Below are positions 1 to 7,399 of a stretch of DNA of 7,886 bases, piece by piece. The notes beneath the pieces are model-generated. The model had not been told where the DNA came from and searched no databases. It worked only from the letters and a program-made list of their open reading frames with translations. The first letter of the stretch is position 1; every line of letters starts with the position of its first letter. The position numbers and the translations under genes were made by a program. This DNA comes from an uncultured Myxococcales bacterium (GTDB taxonomy: Bacteria > Myxococcota_A > Bradymonadia > Bradymonadales > Bradymonadaceae), in NCBI GenBank assembly GCA_913058025.1, contig CAJXPN010000163.1, positions 1-7,886 of the forward strand, written 5' to 3'.

Positions 1-54
1 GGCATACGATTTTTCTGCCTGTCTCGTGGGCTCGGAGATGTGTATAAGAGACAG
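1..54 (+). other. Illumina Nextera adapter (assembly artefact, not genomic)
   Basis: Positions 36-54 are exactly the 19-base Tn5 mosaic end used in Nextera libraries, and 21-35 are exactly the Nextera read-2 linker. Positions 13-20 (TTCTGCCT) match an i7 index as I remember it (N703). Positions 1-12 match the end of the P7 primer except at bases 10 and 11. The stretch is library adapter left on a contig end. Short peptides read through it, such as MYKRQ, MCIRDS or CLLYTSPSPRD, are well-known adapter translations and should not be annotated as protein. Genomic sequence starts at 55. Confidence 0.97.
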
Positions 55-407
55 TCCCCGACCACGCACGACGCGCACGTCGACGCGTCGTCGCACCGCA
101 AGCCCTCGTCGCACGTCCCGTTGGCGCGGCACGCGCATTCGGCCTCGCCGGCCGCGCAGTCCACGCACGCCCCGTCGACGCACTGCTGCCCCGCGAGCGC
201 GCCCGTACAGTCGGCGGCGGTCACGCAGCCACCCTCACCTGCGTCGGCGTCGGCGCGGCCCGCGTCACGCGTGGGCTCGGGGTCGGGGTCGTCCTCCGGG
301 CACCCGGAGAGCCCGAACACGACGAGCGCGCCCAGCGTGAGGGTCAGGAGTCGGGCCGCCCAGATCGGGGCGGCCTCGTGGTGGGGACGTCGTGGTGTGA
401 TGGGCAT
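55..407 (-). CDS. Cysteine-rich lipoprotein, 3' part missing at contig edge
   Basis: I do not recognise a named family. The first 117 codons are present; the frame then runs into the adapter without a stop, so the rest of the gene is lost. The ATG at 407 is preceded by GGAGA with a 5-nt spacer. Residues 1-36 look like a lipoprotein signal peptide: basic start (RR at 6-7, R19), hydrophobic core 20-33, lipobox L-S-G-C with the acylated cysteine at 36. An acidic/proline linker follows (37-59, rich in D, E, P and A), then cysteines from 61 onward. Residues 84-93 are one copy of the C-x2-G-x3-C-x-C module that is repeated in the giant protein upstream, continued by C-D-E-G-L-R-C at 99-105. It is probably the third gene of the operon, 84 nt after the giant gene's stop, and is likely exposed at the outer membrane or cell surface. 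Function unknown. Confidence 0.8.
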
Positions 408-411
408 CGAA

Positions 412-416
412 TCTCC
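412..416 (-). promoter_or_regulatory. Ribosome binding site of the partial lipoprotein gene
   Basis: On the minus strand GGAGA lies 5 nt before the ATG at 407. It fixes the start of the truncated gene. No other ATG in this frame lies between the preceding gene's stop codon (494-492) and this one. Confidence 0.7.
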
Positions 417-491
417 GTTGCGAGGGCGCGCGCTTTGGTTCCATGGGGTCTTGATGGGACGGAGTGGAGATTCCTTCCGAGGTGGATGCCC

Positions 492-3400
492 TCAGTACAC
501 CGTGAAGTCGTTGTAGTAGATGAAGAGGATGATGTCGGAGAGCTCCTCGAGGTTGATGTCCTGGTTGACGAACTCGTCTCGCTGGTTGAACACGAGCTCC
601 CAGCTCGTGTTGATGAGCGGACGCTCCCGCAGGCGGTAGCTCTTGTAGATGTCGGTGCCCGAATCCTTGAGCTGACGCGAGGAGTTGAAGAACGGGTCGA
701 TCACGGCGGTCCGGTCGGGGAACTGGTAGAAGATCGACTCGTCCTCGACGCTGCGGACGACGCTGGTACCGACCTGGCGCAGGTAGAGGCGCCCGAGGAA
801 GTCGGGGTTGCCGCCGACGACGATGTTCGCCTCGATGTTGAAGATCTTGTGGTTGCGCGTGAGCGGTGAGAGCCGCTCGATGCTCGTGCGGAACGGGACG
901 GTGATGTAGCCCTGGGCGTTGAGCATGCCCGGGTCCAGCATCCGCTGACGCAGGAGCGCCTCACGCTGTGTGACCGTGAGCGCCTCGCCATCGGCGTCGG
1001 TGCGCGGGATTTGCATGATGTCGTCCATCAGCGAGAGGATCTCGAGGCGCGTCTCGGGGAGGCCGAAGACCTCCTCGAACGTGATGAACGCGTTCCTCAG
1101 GTCGAAGACGTAGTTCTCCAGGTTGTACTCGCCGGACGAGATCATACGGATGAGGAAGAGCTGGTCACGCTGCGTGTAGGTCGTGGAGGTGTAGTACTCG
1201 TAGACGAGCGTGAGCCGGTACGCCTCGCGCAGCGCGTCCTCGAACGAGATCTCGGCGTTGATGACCGAGTCGTTCCGGTAGATGCGAATGTTCGGGTCGT
1301 TCTTGGCCGCCTCGACGTTGATCGAGAGCCCGAGGGCCTCCTCGAACTCGAGCTCGGTCCTCTTGGCCTGCTGACGCAGCCTCCCGATCTCGGAGAGCGC
1401 GAGCTGGATCTGGTACTCCGCCGAGAGCATCGAGAGCTCGAGGTCGCGTAGGCGCAACGTCAGCCGCTTCATCGCCGCGTCGCGGGTCGCGTCGAGGATG
1501 GCGCACTGGATCTCGGAGTCCCAACCGAGCCTCCCGCTCTCGATCTCCTGGCGCTCGTCGCGGCGCACCTTCGTGCGCTCGTTGGCACTCGAGATCTTGC
1601 GCTCGGTGACGACCGCCGCGCCGGCGAGGACGGCGATCGATCCGAGGCACGCGCCGAGGAGCAATTTTCCGGAGATGCCGCCGCCGCCGCCGCCGCCCAG
1701 GCAGTTGGTCGCGGACTCGACCGACGAGGTGATCGCCTGGGTGACGCGCTGGAACCGCTCGACCTCCTGCTGGATCTCGAGCTTTTCCTCCTCGAGGTTG
1801 AAGACGCGCTGGGAGGTCTCGATCTGGAAGTCGGCGTTGGTGAGCTGGATGCCGCACTGGGTCGAGGCGAGCTCACGCTCGATCTCGATCTCCTCGAAGG
1901 TGTTCTGGATCTGGGTGATCGACTGGCGCGCGTCGAGCTGGCGCAGCTCCAGGTTCGTGATCGCCTGGTGGAGGGTGCCGTTGCCTGCGAAGCCACACGG
2001 GTCGCCGAGCAGCGAGAGCCGCTCGTCCAGGAACGCGAACTGCTCGATGGCCGGGCGGACGACGCCGTTGGCGTCGGTGAACAGGCCGCAGATGTCGCCG
2101 AGCTGGTTCTCGTAGGTGCGCGAGATGCGGGTGAGCTCGGCCTGGAAGCTCGCGGTGTCGGTCTCGTAGGTGCGCGTGGAGTCGAGCGCGCGCTGCTCTC
2201 GCGTCCTCGCGACGTCGAGCTTCAAGAGCATGGTCTTCAAGACCTTCTCGAAGGCGTTCGATTCGGCGGTGACCGTCGACGTGTTGTCGAGCGCGGGGAA
2301 CGGGATGTAGTCGGCGGGGTAGCCGAAGAAGTTGATCTCCTGGCTGATGGTGTCGTTGACGTTGGCGAGATCGAGCAGGGTCATGCGGTAGCGCAGCTGG
2401 GACCGCTCGAGCGCGCGCAGGAGCTCGGGGCGCTCCGAGCCGCCGGCCTCGTCGTAGAGCTTGACGATCACGTTCGCGAGGACGACCGACTCCAGGTACG
2501 TCGCGGTGTACGCGCGGCTCGCCACGCGCGAGGCGAGGTCCGGGCGGTTGAAGCTCTGGTAGCGACGCGCGATCTCGGCCAGCACGCGTGAGCGCTGCGT
2601 GGACGCGCGGATGAGGCGGTCGAAATAGGAGGTCACCGTCGCCGCGGAGATGAAGTTGCGCTGGGTCGCCGGGGCCCCCGAGCGCAGCGACGCGCCCATG
2701 ACGTCACCCATCGCGTAGAAGCGCGCCAGGACCATGTCGTAGTACTGGACGGCCTGGTAGAGCTTGAACATCTCGAAGCCCGCGATCCCGGACAGGTCCA
2801 GCCCGTTCTCCTCGAAGCGGCTCCCCTCGAAGCTCGCGGCGAGCGAGCCGGCCAGATCGAAGCGCGACTCGAAGGCGTCGGTGAAGGCGTCGTCACCGAG
2901 CATGATCAGCAGCTCGGAGTAGAGGCGCTCGAAGCCGTCGTGGGTCACGGGGAGCCCGCCCAACGGGTTGGGCTCCTCACGCACGCCGAAGTTCTCCTCG
3001 AGGTAGGTGTAGAGCAGGTCGGCGCCGGGGCGGTTGCTGTGGGTTTGGGAGTCGTAGAATTGGTCGTAGACGTCGAGCAGGCAGTCGACGCGCTCACGCA
3101 GACCCTCGATCTGCTCGGGGTCGTAGCAGTACGGGGTGGAGTCGGAGAAGGGGACGCAGACCTCGGGGACGAAGCCCACCGTCGAGCTGTTGTCGCGGGC
3201 GCGGAAGCGCGTCTTGTAACGGAACGCATCCTCCATCTCGGCGCGGAAGCTGAAGAAGGGGACGTCGGCCGCGTTCGCCTCGTAGAAGACCTTGCCTGCG
3301 CGGCGGTCGAGCGCGTTGTCGTCGCAGAAGACCTGAGAGCCCTCACACGTCCACTTGGCGTCGACCTGTTTGAGCAACGGGTTGTTCGACGCGAGCCACA

Positions 3401-6400
3401 GGTTGAGCTGGTCGAGGCACGTGCCGGTTCGTTGACAAGGCTGCGCAGAGATGTTCGGCAGGAGCACCGGGTCGGTCGTGAAGAAGATCACGTTGCTTTG
3501 GGTGGGACACGCCACGCGGACGTCGACGTAGCGGTCCCCGCAGTCGGAGACGTCGCCCCCCAGCGCACAGCTCGCCGCCCTCGAGCCGAACCCGCCGTCC
3601 TCGCAGATGCCGTTGCGAGATGTGACGCAGGAGTCGTCATTGGGCCCCAGGCCCCCCTCGGTCCAGCTCGAGGTGTGCTCGGGGCCGCCGTCGAACAGGC
3701 CGGTCTCCTCGCACAGGTAGTGGACCTCCTCGATGTCGTCAGGCCACACGATTCGCGAGGCCGCCGAGAGCTCTCCGCCGTCGACGAGCGCGCGGATCAC
3801 CTCTTCGGCGTTGTCCACGGTCAACGGCACGTTCAGGCCGATCGCCTCGTCGAGGAGCTCACGCGAGCACTGGACCTGGTTGATCGCGCTCCCCTGGCTC
3901 AGGTTCTTTGGCGGCTCGGAGCCCTGGTAGGCGTCCGGGACGCCGTCGCCGTCCTCGTCGATCAGCTCGATCTCTGCCGGGCTGCGCTCGAGCAGCATGT
4001 AACCGTAGGCGACCATGTCCTCGCCGTTCCCCAGGAAGGAGGGGTAGGACTCCCGGAACAGGATGAACATTTCGGAGTGGTCGATCATCGCGCCGTCGAG
4101 GAACTCGACGGTGCGCACGAGCGGCTTGCCGTCGGGGATCGGGTTGCTCATGGCGAGGTTCTTGTTCGCGGTGACCTGCTCGGTGGTGGTGGCGTCGAAG
4201 AAGGGGAGACGAGCGTCGACGCAGTGGCCCTTTTCGTAGCGGCCCGTGCTGGGGTCGAGCGAGGTCGCGTCGAGGAACCCGGGGACCAGCCACGGCGTGT
4301 CCGTGAAGACGAAGCCGGGGGCACACTGGCTCGAGCCCGTGGCGGCCTCGTAGCGTCCTCCGACCACGACCGTGAGGTCCATCTCCTCGATGAAGTTGAC
4401 GCAGTTCGCCGTGATGCCCGCGGCGCACGTGCCGGTGTCGCCAGGGTCGCCCTGGAACCGCAGCGCGACCTTGGGGTCACCCGCGTAGTGCAACGCGGTG
4501 TCCGAGACGATCCGGCCCTCGAGATCCTGGCCCCTGTTGCGATCGGGGACGTACAGGTTCATCGCCATGGGGAACTCGGAGAGCCCCTGCGGGATGGGGG
4601 TCTCGTCGAGCACCGTGACGTAGGGGATCGGCAAGGTCCCCGCGCCGGAGTCGTAGAGGTAGCAGGCGCCCTCGTTGACGATGCAATCCTCGACGACGTT
4701 GGGGAAGGCCCACTGACGGGTCTGGGTCGAGGTGAGCACGGCCTCCATCTCGTTCCACCCCTGGAGGTTTCCGCGCCGGAACGCGCTCCAGCGTTGGATG
4801 AGACCGTTGCGCACGCCGGTCACGTCGCTCTTGTCCGCGCGGTCGCTCCACCCGGCGCCAGAGGACGTCGCGTCGATGCCCTCCGTCTCGAAGTTCGCGT
4901 AATAGTACATCTTGCCGGTCCAGCGGCCCGTAGGGCTGGCGACGTACGAGAGGTCGAGCCGCTGCGCGCCCAACTCGGACTCGACCTCGATCGCGCCGCG
5001 CCAGCGCGTCGCGTCGATCGCGGCGCCGCCGTTGCCCAGGCGCACGGTCACCTCGGGGCAGTCGTCGACGCACCGCGGCGGGACGCGCACGGTGATCGCA
5101 CGATCCTGGGTGATCGCGCCGAACTCGCCCATCTCGATCCACCACAGCGGGCAGTCCACACCGGCGCACTCGGAGACCGACGCGAAGTCCTCGGCCCGAT
5201 CGACGGATCCGTCGGCGAGGAGGACGTTGTGGTCGACCTTGCGCAGCGTGACGCTGATGAAGCTCTCGGACGTGTTGGTCAGGCGGACCTGCTTCTCGAG
5301 CTGGGTGTTGGTGAACTCGAGCACGTTCGTGGAGACGTCGAGACTGCCAGCGCGGGTGGGGTTGGGCTGGCCGGTGCTCGCGCCCCGGGCCATACAGAAC
5401 CCGGTGACGCCGTCGCTCGAGTCGTCACACACGAAGCCCGAGGGGCATATCGAATCGACCTCGTCGAGCGAGCACGGCTCACGGCACACGCGCTTGTGGC
5501 AGGCGGTCCGCTCGCCGGACTGCGCGCAGTCGCTGTTGTTGGCGCACTCGACGAAGCACGAGCCGTCGATGCAGAGCTGAAACTCGGGGCAGTTCGCGTC
5601 CTCGAAGCACACGGCTGGCATGGAGCCGGGGACGATGCACGAGCCGTTGACGCAAGCCAGGTCGTCGAGGCAGCCCTCGATGAACCCGTCGACGCACTGG
5701 CGCTCTCCGTTCTCGGTGACGACGCTGCGCTCGCAGGTGGACACACAGGTCGGGTCGCTGGGGGGCGTGCGCCCGACGACGGTCTCGTCGCCCACGCAGT
5801 GGTTGATCGAGTCGAGGCAGGTCAGGCCCGCGTTGCACGAGCTGTCCGAGGTGCACTGGCATCCGATCGTGCCGAGGTCGCAGAACACGCACACGGACGG
5901 CAAGATGGAGGTGTCGCACTTCAGGTTGGTGTCGCACGTCTCGTCACCGAAGCACGGCCCCCCTCGTTGGCCTTCGTTGCGGCTACAGATCGCGCCGTCC
6001 TTGCACACGAGCCCAGGATCACAGCTGCCGCCCAGGCACGCGCAGCTCTCCTCGCCCGGTACGCACCCGCTCGACTGGCAGAACCCATCCGTGCACGCGT
6101 CCTCGGCGCCGTCGCACGAGCCACCTTGAGCGCACGCGCACCCGGTCTCACCGGGGGGACACGAGGGCTCCTTGCAGATCCCCGCGACGCACGCTAGGTC
6201 TTCTCCGTCGGCGCCCACGCCGCAGCCCCCGTCTGCCTCACAGCGGCACCCCTGGTCCCCGAGCGCGCAGCTCGGGTCCTCGCACGTCCCCTCGACGCAC
6301 GCGAGTTCGCCCACGCACGCGCCACCGGCGTCGCACGCGCACCCGGCGTTGCCGGGCGTGCACGATGGGGGCGCCTCGCACGTGTCGGAGCTCAGGTCGC

Positions 6401-6887
6401 AGCGCAGCCCGGTCGCGCACGTGAAGCGCTCCGAGCAGGCGCACCCCTGCGTGCCGACCGCGCAGCTCTGGGGCGCGCAGACGCCCTGCTGGCATGCCGA
6501 GCCTGCCGCGCACGTGCGGTCGAGCGCGCAACCACAGGCGAGGTCGCCGATGACGCACCCCGCGACCTCACATCGCTCCACGCCCGAGGCCTCCGAGCAC
6601 TCGAGCCCGGCGCCGCACGCGCCCGCGTCGGTGCACGCGCACCCCACGTCTCCAGGCGCGCACGGCGCGAGCTCGCAGACGCCCAGAGCGCACGCGAGCT
6701 GGCGGCCGTCGCCGTCGAGCGCGCAGACGTCTCCCGACGTGCAGGCGCACCCCAGGTCACCTCTCGAGCAGTCCTCGGGGGGCGAGGATTCCTCGCCTGG
6801 GCACCCCCATGAGAAGAAGGCGGCGACGAGCACGCAACCGAGCCACCCGAACCTGGTCGGCGAGTCGGAGAACGGGGAAGACGACAT
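492..6887 (-). CDS. Giant cysteine-rich lipoprotein with TcA-toxin-like C-terminal half
   Basis: Intact 2131-residue protein; no stop or frameshift. Seen: signal peptide 1-28 with probable acylated Cys29 (S-W-G-C, an atypical lipobox); nine C-x2-G-x2-[GAS]-C-x-C modules between 40 and 364; further paired cysteines 381-498; a probable beta-rich region about 512-900 with an Ig-like start; a D-x-D-G-D-G-x-x-D calcium-type loop at 977-985; a C-E-D-G-G...D-C-G-x-R motif at 1087-1119; mostly helix from about 1315. Two long coiled-coil stretches (about 1640-1728 and 1762-1855) flank seven glycines (1731-1737) and a hydrophobic segment (1741-1760). The end (about 2010-2131) is beta-rich, with S-W-E-L at 2095-2098 and L-S-D-I-I-L at 2116-2121. 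Known: Tc-toxin A subunits have a helical shell, a channel hairpin with hydrophobic tip and a TcB-binding C-terminus ending in a W-x-L...S-D-V-I-x-H-x-x-Y pattern. Inferred: a membrane-anchored TcA-like pore or translocation protein. Start 6887 is chosen for its AGGAG; an ATG at 6908 overlaps the upstream stop but lacks a site. Alternative: a large surface adhesin. The gene is certain, the TcA relation moderate. Confidence 0.93.
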   Translation of the reverse strand: MSSSPFSDSPTRFGWLGCVLVAAFFSWGCPGEESSPPEDCSRGDLGCACTSGDVCALDGDGRQLACALGVCELAPCAPGDVGCACTDAGACGAGLECSEASGVERCEVAGCVIGDLACGCALDRTCAAGSACQQGVCAPQSCAVGTQGCACSERFTCATGLRCDLSSDTCEAPPSCTPGNAGCACDAGGACVGELACVEGTCEDPSCALGDQGCRCEADGGCGVGADGEDLACVAGICKEPSCPPGETGCACAQGGSCDGAEDACTDGFCQSSGCVPGEESCACLGGSCDPGLVCKDGAICSRNEGQRGGPCFGDETCDTNLKCDTSILPSVCVFCDLGTIGCQCTSDSSCNAGLTCLDSINHCVGDETVVGRTPPSDPTCVSTCERSVVTENGERQCVDGFIEGCLDDLACVNGSCIVPGSMPAVCFEDANCPEFQLCIDGSCFVECANNSDCAQSGERTACHKRVCREPCSLDEVDSICPSGFVCDDSSDGVTGFCMARGASTGQPNPTRAGSLDVSTNVLEFTNTQLEKQVRLTNTSESFISVTLRKVDHNVLLADGSVDRAEDFASVSECAGVDCPLWWIEMGEFGAITQDRAITVRVPPRCVDDCPEVTVRLGNGGAAIDATRWRGAIEVESELGAQRLDLSYVASPTGRWTGKMYYYANFETEGIDATSSGAGWSDRADKSDVTGVRNGLIQRWSAFRRGNLQGWNEMEAVLTSTQTRQWAFPNVVEDCIVNEGACYLYDSGAGTLPIPYVTVLDETPIPQGLSEFPMAMNLYVPDRNRGQDLEGRIVSDTALHYAGDPKVALRFQGDPGDTGTCAAGITANCVNFIEEMDLTVVVGGRYEAATGSSQCAPGFVFTDTPWLVPGFLDATSLDPSTGRYEKGHCVDARLPFFDATTTEQVTANKNLAMSNPIPDGKPLVRTVEFLDGAMIDHSEMFILFRESYPSFLGNGEDMVAYGYMLLERSPAEIELIDEDGDGVPDAYQGSEPPKNLSQGSAINQVQCSRELLDEAIGLNVPLTVDNAEEVIRALVDGGELSAASRIVWPDDIEEVHYLCEETGLFDGGPEHTSSWTEGGLGPNDDSCVTSRNGICEDGGFGSRAASCALGGDVSDCGDRYVDVRVACPTQSNVIFFTTDPVLLPNISAQPCQRTGTCLDQLNLWLASNNPLLKQVDAKWTCEGSQVFCDDNALDRRAGKVFYEANAADVPFFSFRAEMEDAFRYKTRFRARDNSSTVGFVPEVCVPFSDSTPYCYDPEQIEGLRERVDCLLDVYDQFYDSQTHSNRPGADLLYTYLEENFGVREEPNPLGGLPVTHDGFERLYSELLIMLGDDAFTDAFESRFDLAGSLAASFEGSRFEENGLDLSGIAGFEMFKLYQAVQYYDMVLARFYAMGDVMGASLRSGAPATQRNFISAATVTSYFDRLIRASTQRSRVLAEIARRYQSFNRPDLASRVASRAYTATYLESVVLANVIVKLYDEAGGSERPELLRALERSQLRYRMTLLDLANVNDTISQEINFFGYPADYIPFPALDNTSTVTAESNAFEKVLKTMLLKLDVARTREQRALDSTRTYETDTASFQAELTRISRTYENQLGDICGLFTDANGVVRPAIEQFAFLDERLSLLGDPCGFAGNGTLHQAITNLELRQLDARQSITQIQNTFEEIEIERELASTQCGIQLTNADFQIETSQRVFNLEEEKLEIQQEVERFQRVTQAITSSVESATNCLGGGGGGGISGKLLLGACLGSIAVLAGAAVVTERKISSANERTKVRRDERQEIESGRLGWDSEIQCAILDATRDAAMKRLTLRLRDLELSMLSAEYQIQLALSEIGRLRQQAKRTELEFEEALGLSINVEAAKNDPNIRIYRNDSVINAEISFEDALREAYRLTLVYEYYTSTTYTQRDQLFLIRMISSGEYNLENYVFDLRNAFITFEEVFGLPETRLEILSLMDDIMQIPRTDADGEALTVTQREALLRQRMLDPGMLNAQGYITVPFRTSIERLSPLTRNHKIFNIEANIVVGGNPDFLGRLYLRQVGTSVVRSVEDESIFYQFPDRTAVIDPFFNSSRQLKDSGTDIYKSYRLRERPLINTSWELVFNQRDEFVNQDINLEELSDIILFIYYNDFTVY
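1677..1697 (-). repeat. (GGC)7 run coding for seven glycines
   Basis: Seven consecutive GGC codons (read as GCC repeats on the plus strand) encode Gly1731-1737 of the giant protein, at the turn between two coiled-coil arms and just before the hydrophobic segment. All seven use the same codon. A trinucleotide run can change length by slippage without breaking the frame. Confidence 0.9.
5796..6770 (-). repeat. Tandem cysteine-rich module array inside the giant lipoprotein
   Basis: Protein-level repeats of the form C-x2-G-x2-[GAS]-C-x-C, followed by two to four more cysteines. In the giant protein they start at residues 40, 76, 111, 142, 176, 207, 243, 275 and 336. Spacing is 31-36 residues, except for the last gap of 61, which holds a degenerate unit (C-F-G-D-E-T-C at 312-318). 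Units are similar but not identical, so this is an old duplication, not a recent DNA expansion. The many closely spaced cysteines suggest disulfide-bonded mini-domains forming a rigid stalk outside the cytoplasm. Single copies occur in the proteins on either side, at residue 38 of the upstream one and residue 84 of the downstream one. Confidence 0.9.
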
Positions 6888-6893
6888 GAGGTA

Positions 6894-6898
6894 CTCCT
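6894..6898 (-). promoter_or_regulatory. Ribosome binding site deciding the start of the giant gene
   Basis: AGGAG on the minus strand, 6 nt before the ATG at 6887. It places the start at M-S-S-S, which also puts the hydrophobic signal core at a normal distance from the N-terminus. The in-frame ATG at 6908 overlaps the upstream TGA as ATGA, but has no Shine-Dalgarno sequence close before it and would translate through this site. Confidence 0.8.
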
Positions 6899-6904
6899 GT
6901 GCTT

Positions 6905-7399
6905 TCATTCGAATGAGGCGGTGACACCGTCGATACGCACGCCCTGGGCGTCGAAGCACGAGACCTCCTGGATGGAGAGCCCCGAGGGGTCACCACTGAT
7001 CTGGAGGCTGGCCGTCCCGGCGGGCAAGGTGGCGTCGGAGGTTTGGCTGAGCGCGAGCGCGACGTTCGGCGCGCGCTTTCGCCAGGCACCCTGGACGCCA
7101 TCGGCGTAGGTCGCGCCGAGGATCTCGCTCCCGGACTCGAGCAGGAGCACCTCACAGGAGCGCGCCAGCTCAGACGAGATCGTGAGGCCGCTGACCGCGA
7201 CCCCCACGCACATCCCCTCCTCACACACGGCGCCGTCGCCGCAGGTGCTCGCCGAGGTACACGCGCAGCCGACCTGGCCAGCCACGCATTCGATCGGCGT
7301 GTTGTTCTGCTCGCCCTCTGGGTCGCTGCACCCCGAAGCCACGCCCACGCTCAGGAACAGGGCGCTGGAGAGGAACGTACGTCGGATCAGTCTCTTCAT
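6905..7399 (-). CDS. Small lipoprotein with one cysteine module and a beta-rich domain
   Basis: 164 residues; no named family recognised. Residues 1-23 are a lipoprotein signal peptide: K-R-L-I-R-R start, hydrophobic core 9-20, then A-S-G-C with the acylated cysteine at 24 and serine after it, so the mature protein is probably membrane-anchored, likely in the outer membrane. After a short polar linker comes one cysteine module (C38, C45, C47, C53, C59, C64) of the type repeated nine times in the giant protein. Residues 65-164 alternate hydrophobic and polar positions, with glycine turns, and look like a small beta sandwich; C82 and C148 could form a disulfide. The ATG at 7399 has AAGAG 7 nt upstream; the ATG at 7405 is too close to it. 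Longer in-frame starts would bury the signal peptide. First gene of the likely operon: its TGA is 17 nt before the giant gene's start. It may be a partner or assembly factor of the giant protein, but this rests only on context. Confidence 0.87.
   Translation of the reverse strand: MKRLIRRTFLSSALFLSVGVASGCSDPEGEQNNTPIECVAGQVGCACTSASTCGDGAVCEEGMCVGVAVSGLTISSELARSCEVLLLESGSEILGATYADGVQGAWRKRAPNVALALSQTSDATLPAGTASLQISGDPSGLSIQEVSCFDAQGVRIDGVTASFE

Noticed and set aside
408..491. Terminator between the giant gene and the partial lipoprotein gene
   Set aside because: I see no stable stem followed by a T-tract on the minus strand; the gap is short and compatible with read-through.
26..516. Two plus-strand open frames starting M-G-S-E-M and M-Y-K-R-Q
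   Set aside because: Both start inside the Nextera adapter and then run antisense to the truncated lipoprotein gene.
2940..6197. Plus-strand open frame of 1085 codons opposite the giant gene
   Set aside because: It is the antisense of a high-GC coding region. Its product is rich in V, R, D, E and A with no domain or signal pattern, while the opposite strand has repeats, a signal peptide, a ribosome binding site and ordered motifs.
5796..6770. CRISPR or DNA tandem repeat array
   Set aside because: The periodicity is at protein level (31-36 residues, divergent codons), with no identical DNA repeats or spacers.
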